A stretch of 64,000 nucleotides of DNA from Liolophura sinensis (lineage: Eukaryota; Mollusca; Polyplacophora; Chitonida; Chitonidae). Below are positions 62,801-64,000 of the stretch, piece after piece. Under the pieces are notes generated by a model. It searched no databases, was not told the origin of the DNA, and worked only from the letters and a program-made list of their open reading frames with translations. A program made the position numbers and the translations under genes. Location: assembly GCF_032854445.1 (NCBI RefSeq), contig NC_088300.1, positions 27,945,608 to 28,009,607 on the forward strand, read 5' to 3'. Numbering within the stretch: position 1 is the stretch's first letter; each line of letters begins with the position of its first letter.

Positions 62801-62919
62801 AACAGTCTGCTCTCAGTACTCTACCTCTGATGGATGACGTCTACAGCCTCACATCACAGTCTTCCAGGGAACAGTCCACGAACTCGCTCATTCCAACCAT
62901 ACGGAAACCTCTCAGATAA
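50738..62919 (+). CDS. USP44/USP49: USP44/USP49-type ubiquitin carboxyl-terminal hydrolase (complete)
   Basis: Sixteen exons join in phase to 663 residues (human USP49 is 688, USP44 712). Residues 1-~85 are a ZnF-UBP with C4, H6, C26, C29, C38, C41, C46, H53, H57, H63, C76 and C79. Residues 145-165 are a helical [12 protein letters not shown] segment, and KKRK (170-173) is a likely nuclear signal. The USP domain follows: GNTCYMNS (Cys207), QQDAQEFL (366-373), zinc knuckle C416/C419 and C476/C479, [20 protein letters not shown] (His571) and WCND (Asn588). A variable Gly/Lys-rich insert lies at ~270-323. Vertebrate relatives remove ubiquitin from histone H2B; USP44 also restrains the mitotic checkpoint. 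The start is at the family's conserved M-D-x-C-x-H with a good context. It is divergent from PLCL. One gene appears to stand for the vertebrate USP44/USP49 pair. Confidence 0.96.
51086..51612. repeat. 44-bp minisatellite, about 12 copies (USP intron 1)
   Basis: All units share CAGTAAATACTGTGA. The first five carry CTGGGTGGGCCAGTTGATGT. The later ones carry TTGGGTTGGTAGGTCA and ATCACA, so there are two sub-types in separate blocks. Confidence 0.93.
52122..52199 (+). CDS. USP44/USP49: USP44/49 exon 2
   Basis: 26 codons: [20 protein letters not shown] then HYRDTK, the centre of the ZnF-UBP. USP49 reads [20 protein letters not shown]. Phase 0/0. Confidence 0.95.
52521..52561 (+). CDS. USP44/USP49: USP44/49 exon 3 (41-nt exon)
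   Basis: [13 protein letters not shown] plus two bases, between GATTGTAG and GTAAGT. It matches HPLAMEVNDLYVF of the vertebrate proteins. Confidence 0.92.
53625..53897 (-). CDS. Orphan antisense exon-like ORF, unidentified
   Basis: 91 codons with no stop and phase 0 at both ends lie between an AG (AAATTAG) and a donor GAC|GTAAGA. The translation begins [20 protein letters not shown] and includes [19 protein letters not shown] and [19 protein letters not shown]. Its balanced, Trp- and charge-rich composition looks like real protein, unlike the surrounding low-complexity frames. The acceptor has a poor pyrimidine tract; an internal AG (TTTGACAG) is an alternative start. No start codon context or sister exon is certain nearby. 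I do not recognise the family. It could be a nested minus-strand gene, a duplicated stray exon or a fragment of a mobile element. Confidence 0.4.
54757..55440. repeat. 56-bp minisatellite, about 12 copies (USP intron 3)
   Basis: The unit is TATATTTGTGTGAAGTACAG, ATAAGATGGCTGAAACTTGT, CTATACTTGTGAGGTG. The array ends about 57 bp before exon 4, and the remaining intron (55430-55497) is itself a diverged unit ending TATATATCTTTGTACAG at the real splice site. Confidence 0.94.
55498..55650 (+). CDS. USP44/USP49: USP44/49 exon 4
   Basis: The first base completes Cys76, then [20 protein letters not shown], ...[20 protein letters not shown] and [29 protein letters not shown] is the USP49 equivalent. 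It ends the ZnF-UBP. Donor GTAAGA. Confidence 0.95.
55855..55908 (+). CDS. USP44/USP49: USP44/49 exon 5
   Basis: 54 nt: [17 protein letters not shown] plus two bases. Acceptor TAATTTCAG, donor GTGAGA. Poorly conserved linker, but phase-consistent with both neighbours. Confidence 0.85.
56143..56203 (+). CDS. USP44/USP49: USP44/49 exon 6 (helical, Sfi1-like motif)
   Basis: It reads [20 protein letters not shown], with Trp156 in the position of the LARTLRLWFEK helix of USP49. Acceptor TATTTGTAG, donor GTAAGT. Confidence 0.9.
56414..56523 (+). mobile_element. SINE 3' part in USP intron 6
   Basis: CTCTGCCCGATTTCTCCTCC, then AACTATAATGCTGGTCGCCG, CATAAGTGAAATATTTTTGA and an (AAAT)n tail. Plus orientation. 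Confidence 0.85.
56574..56728 (+). CDS. USP44/USP49: USP44/49 exon 7 (NLS and catalytic Cys box)
   Basis: [20 protein letters not shown]..., then [20 protein letters not shown] and VL. The catalytic Cys207 codon is 56697-56699. [20 protein letters not shown] is identical to USP49. Confidence 0.98.
56729..57733 (+). other. USP intron 7
   Basis: 1,005 nt, GT-AG. The segment 57190-57530 is richer in CpG (several ACG/CGT words) than the flanks, but it has no frame or inverted ends that I can support. Confidence 0.7.
57734..57887 (+). CDS. USP44/USP49: USP44/49 exon 8
   Basis: Completes LQVLS, then [20 protein letters not shown], ...[15 protein letters not shown] before GTGAGT. USP49 has LQVLSHLQKFRECFLNLDPS. 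Confidence 0.93.
57888..58484 (+). other. USP intron 8
   Basis: 597 nt, GT-AG, with nothing recognisable inside. Confidence 0.7.
58485..58651 (+). CDS. USP44/USP49: USP44/49 exon 9 (Gly/Lys-rich insert)
   Basis: [20 protein letters not shown], then [20 protein letters not shown] and [10 protein letters not shown]. Low-complexity insert between the Cys and QQD boxes, a place where the family varies. Phase 0 in, phase 2 out (GT|GTGAGT), which fits exon 10 exactly. Confidence 0.85.
58734..58858 (+). mobile_element. SINE 3' part in USP intron 9
   Basis: GGGTTTCCTCCGGGCTCTGC, then CCACCATAATGCTGACCAAC, TGTAAGTGAAATATTC and CACCAATCAAATAAATAAAC. Plus orientation. Confidence 0.87.
58879..59327. 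repeat. ~54-bp minisatellite ending at the exon 10 splice acceptor
   Basis: Eight units of the type GAGCTGTTTTCTGGTTTAGC, TCTCTATGTCTGGAGTGACC, TCCCCTTCATCCCT. The next, ninth unit is the intron/exon junction itself: GAGCTTTTTTCTGCTGTAG followed by exon bases CTCTCTCAGCCTGGAGTTAC. Confidence 0.92.
59328..59477 (+). CDS. USP44/USP49: USP44/49 exon 10 (QQD box)
   Basis: [20 protein letters not shown], then [20 protein letters not shown] and [12 protein letters not shown]49 reads ...[20 protein letters not shown] and [13 protein letters not shown]. The first ~20 bases belong to the tandem repeat family upstream. Donor GTAAGG. Confidence 0.96.
59716..59833 (+). CDS. USP44/USP49: USP44/49 exon 11
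   Basis: [20 protein letters not shown], then [19 protein letters not shown], donor GTAATC. It matches ELLHKVQQELESEG and IFHGQLLSQ. Confidence 0.95.
59834..60203 (+). other. USP intron 11
   Basis: 370 nt, GT-AG; nothing recognised. Confidence 0.7.
60204..60336 (+). CDS. USP44/USP49: USP44/49 exon 12 (first half of zinc knuckle)
   Basis: [20 protein letters not shown], then [20 protein letters not shown] and CYLT. C416/C419 form the first C-x2-[11 protein letters not shown] is identical to USP49. Confidence 0.97.
60514..60582 (+). CDS. USP44/USP49: USP44/49 exon 13 (second half of zinc knuckle)
   Basis: [20 protein letters not shown], then QCN. C476/C479 close the knuckle. USP49 reads EMLAKFTETEALEGRIYACD. 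Confidence 0.96.
60583..60983 (+). other. USP intron 13
   Basis: 401 nt, GT-AG. The exon-intron join is followed by a near-repeat of exon 13's end (AAATATATGCCTATGAGCGC at 60590-60609), probably chance or a small duplication. Confidence 0.65.
60984..61092 (+). CDS. USP44/USP49: USP44/49 exon 14
   Basis: [20 protein letters not shown], then [18 protein letters not shown]49 reads LVLSEARKQLMIYRLPQVLR and LHLKRFRWSG. Donor GTAAGA. Confidence 0.96.
61415..61555. repeat. Dispersed repeat, copy B (USP intron 14)
   Basis: TAATTCTTCAACCTTTTCGC, then GTGTTTATTCAAGCATATTC and GTAAAATTATAATTTT. Pairs with 13841-13990. Confidence 0.65.
61771..61964 (+). CDS. USP44/USP49: USP44/49 exon 15 (catalytic His box)
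   Basis: [20 protein letters not shown], then [20 protein letters not shown] and [20 protein letters not shown]. The catalytic His571 codon is 61931-61933. Confidence 0.98.
62093..62322 (-). mobile_element. SINE, nearly complete, in USP intron 15
   Basis: The (TTTA)n tail is followed by GATTGCTGTTTTATGCTGTG, CCAGCATTATGGTGGGAGGA, AACCCACGACCATCCGCAGG and GCATGAGCTGAACTCACAGC. It is truncated before the A box. Confidence 0.9.
62672..62919 (+). CDS. USP44/USP49: USP44/49 exon 16 (catalytic Asn; stop codon)
   Basis: [20 protein letters not shown], then [15 protein letters not shown] and a Ser/Thr-rich tail ending RKPLR-stop (62917-62919). Asn588, 17 residues after His571, sits where the third catalytic residue is found in USPs. 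[11 protein letters not shown] is the USP49 equivalent. Confidence 0.96.
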
Positions 62920-63164
62920 TGTTCAGCTCTATCTCCTGTGATACAGTCATCATTTTCTGTCTATATTCCATCCATTAATCAGAATATACGTTACAATGTT
63001 TTACAATATATTTGGTGTCAATTCTTTGGCTACTTATGCCAAGCTGCAGCCAGTCTGGAAAGAGCTTGATTTAAAAGTTCCACTTGATTGGCCACTGATC
63101 TTTACACCAAAACCACCCGATTTCACTCTCCAGATGGAGGTCTCCTTTATTAGTGGAGATTAAT

Positions 63165-63270
63165 TGGTTATCATTTTTTATTCGAAGGACAGCAATCAGG
63201 TTTATTGGTGGAGGAAACTAGAGTGCCAAGAATACACCCGACTTTGGCCAGGTACCTGACAAACCCAACT
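63165..63270. repeat. Dispersed repeat, GGAGGAAACC-GAGTACCCAGAG family
   Basis: GTTTATTGGTGGAGGAAACT, then AGAGTGCCAAGAATACACCC and CCAGGTACCTGACAAACCC; the best-preserved 3' part of this family here. Confidence 0.5.
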
Positions 63271-63806
63271 TCAAGCTGCATCTGAAACAATGAGCTCTAT
63301 TCTAACTTGTGACCTTCGAGGTCAAGGGAAGCCTGATAGTTGCAGCAAGCCAGTTCTTTAACTCCTTTATTAAGGCATTTCTGCTTTTCAAGTTCTTTTG
63401 ATCGCTGTCTGGTCTTTTCTCCCTGAAAGGATAAGCATTCTGAGATGCACAGCATGCGTCTGTGGTATTTTTACTGACACTCTGATCGGTATTTTTCCCC
63501 CCACACTATTCTTAGTACATAAAAACAACATGATTCAAACAATGACCATAATATTTGTTTATTTAATGCAAAATAGGACCATTGCTTTGCAGACTAGCTG
63601 TCCGAGCTGACTTTAACATGCCTGATAGACAGGAAACATTTAGAGCCATTACAAATTCTTATATAATATTAACACATTATGCTAGGCGTTCAACAAAAAC
63701 AGAGCCTTAAATTACATGTATCAGGCTGCAAAAGAATACCCCAACTGTGTCCATGGTGATTTGGACCAGTGGTGCTGGGAATGTGATACAAGCCATGGAA
63801 CAGTGA

Positions 63807-63812
63807 AATAAA
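63807..63812 (+). terminator. Candidate poly(A) signal AATAAA
   Basis: AATAAA in GTGAAATAAAAACTTTG, followed by a T/GT-containing stretch (CATCTGTTGTTAG). It is 888 bp after the USP stop codon and is one possible end of the USP transcript. Confidence 0.4.
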
Positions 63813-64000
63813 AACTTTGAGTAACAACATCTGTTGTTAGTAAACTTTAACCAACCCTCCCCAATGACAGTAAATCGAGAACAGCAAACAGCTCATGGCA
63901 AGAGTTAATGCCAGGACTGCAGTAGAAAATCACTCTGGTTTCATGCCAAAGAGTGTATCCCCAGATGTCATCAGTTGAATGTTAAAACAATGGACATGGA

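Larger units (their letters stand above)
62920..64000 (+). other. USP44/49 3'UTR and downstream region
   Basis: No further coding sequence is evident. It contains the dispersed repeat at 63165-63270 and a candidate polyadenylation signal at 63807. Where the transcript really ends cannot be fixed. Confidence 0.5.

Overview
This is animal nuclear DNA: AT-rich, intron-dense, full of minisatellites and old repeats. Repeated copies of a tRNA-derived SINE, together with invertebrate-type versions of two metazoan genes, suggest a lophotrochozoan, most likely a mollusc. That placement is an inference. There is no bacterial, viral or CRISPR content.

Two protein-coding genes are arranged head to head. 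On the minus strand, about 45 kb holds the 5' part of a PLCL/PRIP gene (phospholipase C-related inactive protein). Its six exons (44931-44649, 19783-19634, 6612-6394, 4586-4547, 1749-1620, 255-143) encode about 311 residues: a basic N-terminus with a PP1-docking motif, a complete PH domain and the start of the EF-hand region. The X/Y catalytic-like and C2 domains lie beyond base 1. Every exon junction is phase-consistent. The fourth intron (4546-1750) is a minor-spliceosome AT-AC (U12-type) intron. On the plus strand, 50738-62919 holds a complete USP44/USP49-type deubiquitinase: 16 coding exons, 663 residues, an N-terminal ZnF-UBP and a C-terminal USP catalytic domain with Cys207, His571 and Asn588.

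The large PLCL introns (25 kb, 13 kb and smaller) hold the mobile DNA: SINE copies (one complete with a 10-bp target duplication), a TTAA-flanked element of about 570 bp, foldback MITEs, a decayed Tc1-like element, a decayed tyrosine-recombinase fragment and tandem arrays with periods of 19, 22, 38, 45 and 123 bp. The 44.9-50.7 kb interval between the genes should carry both promoters. It also holds a broken Cys-rich coding fragment at 46061-46406.

In the USP gene, two tandem arrays run directly into 3' splice sites (exons 4 and 10), and the authentic splice site looks like the last repeat unit. An antisense, exon-like 91-codon ORF lies in intron 3. The longer ORFs in the arrays are open only because the repeat structure preserves frame; they are not genes. 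The U12 intron, the splice-site-linked minisatellites and the antisense exon-like ORF are the observations most worth following up.
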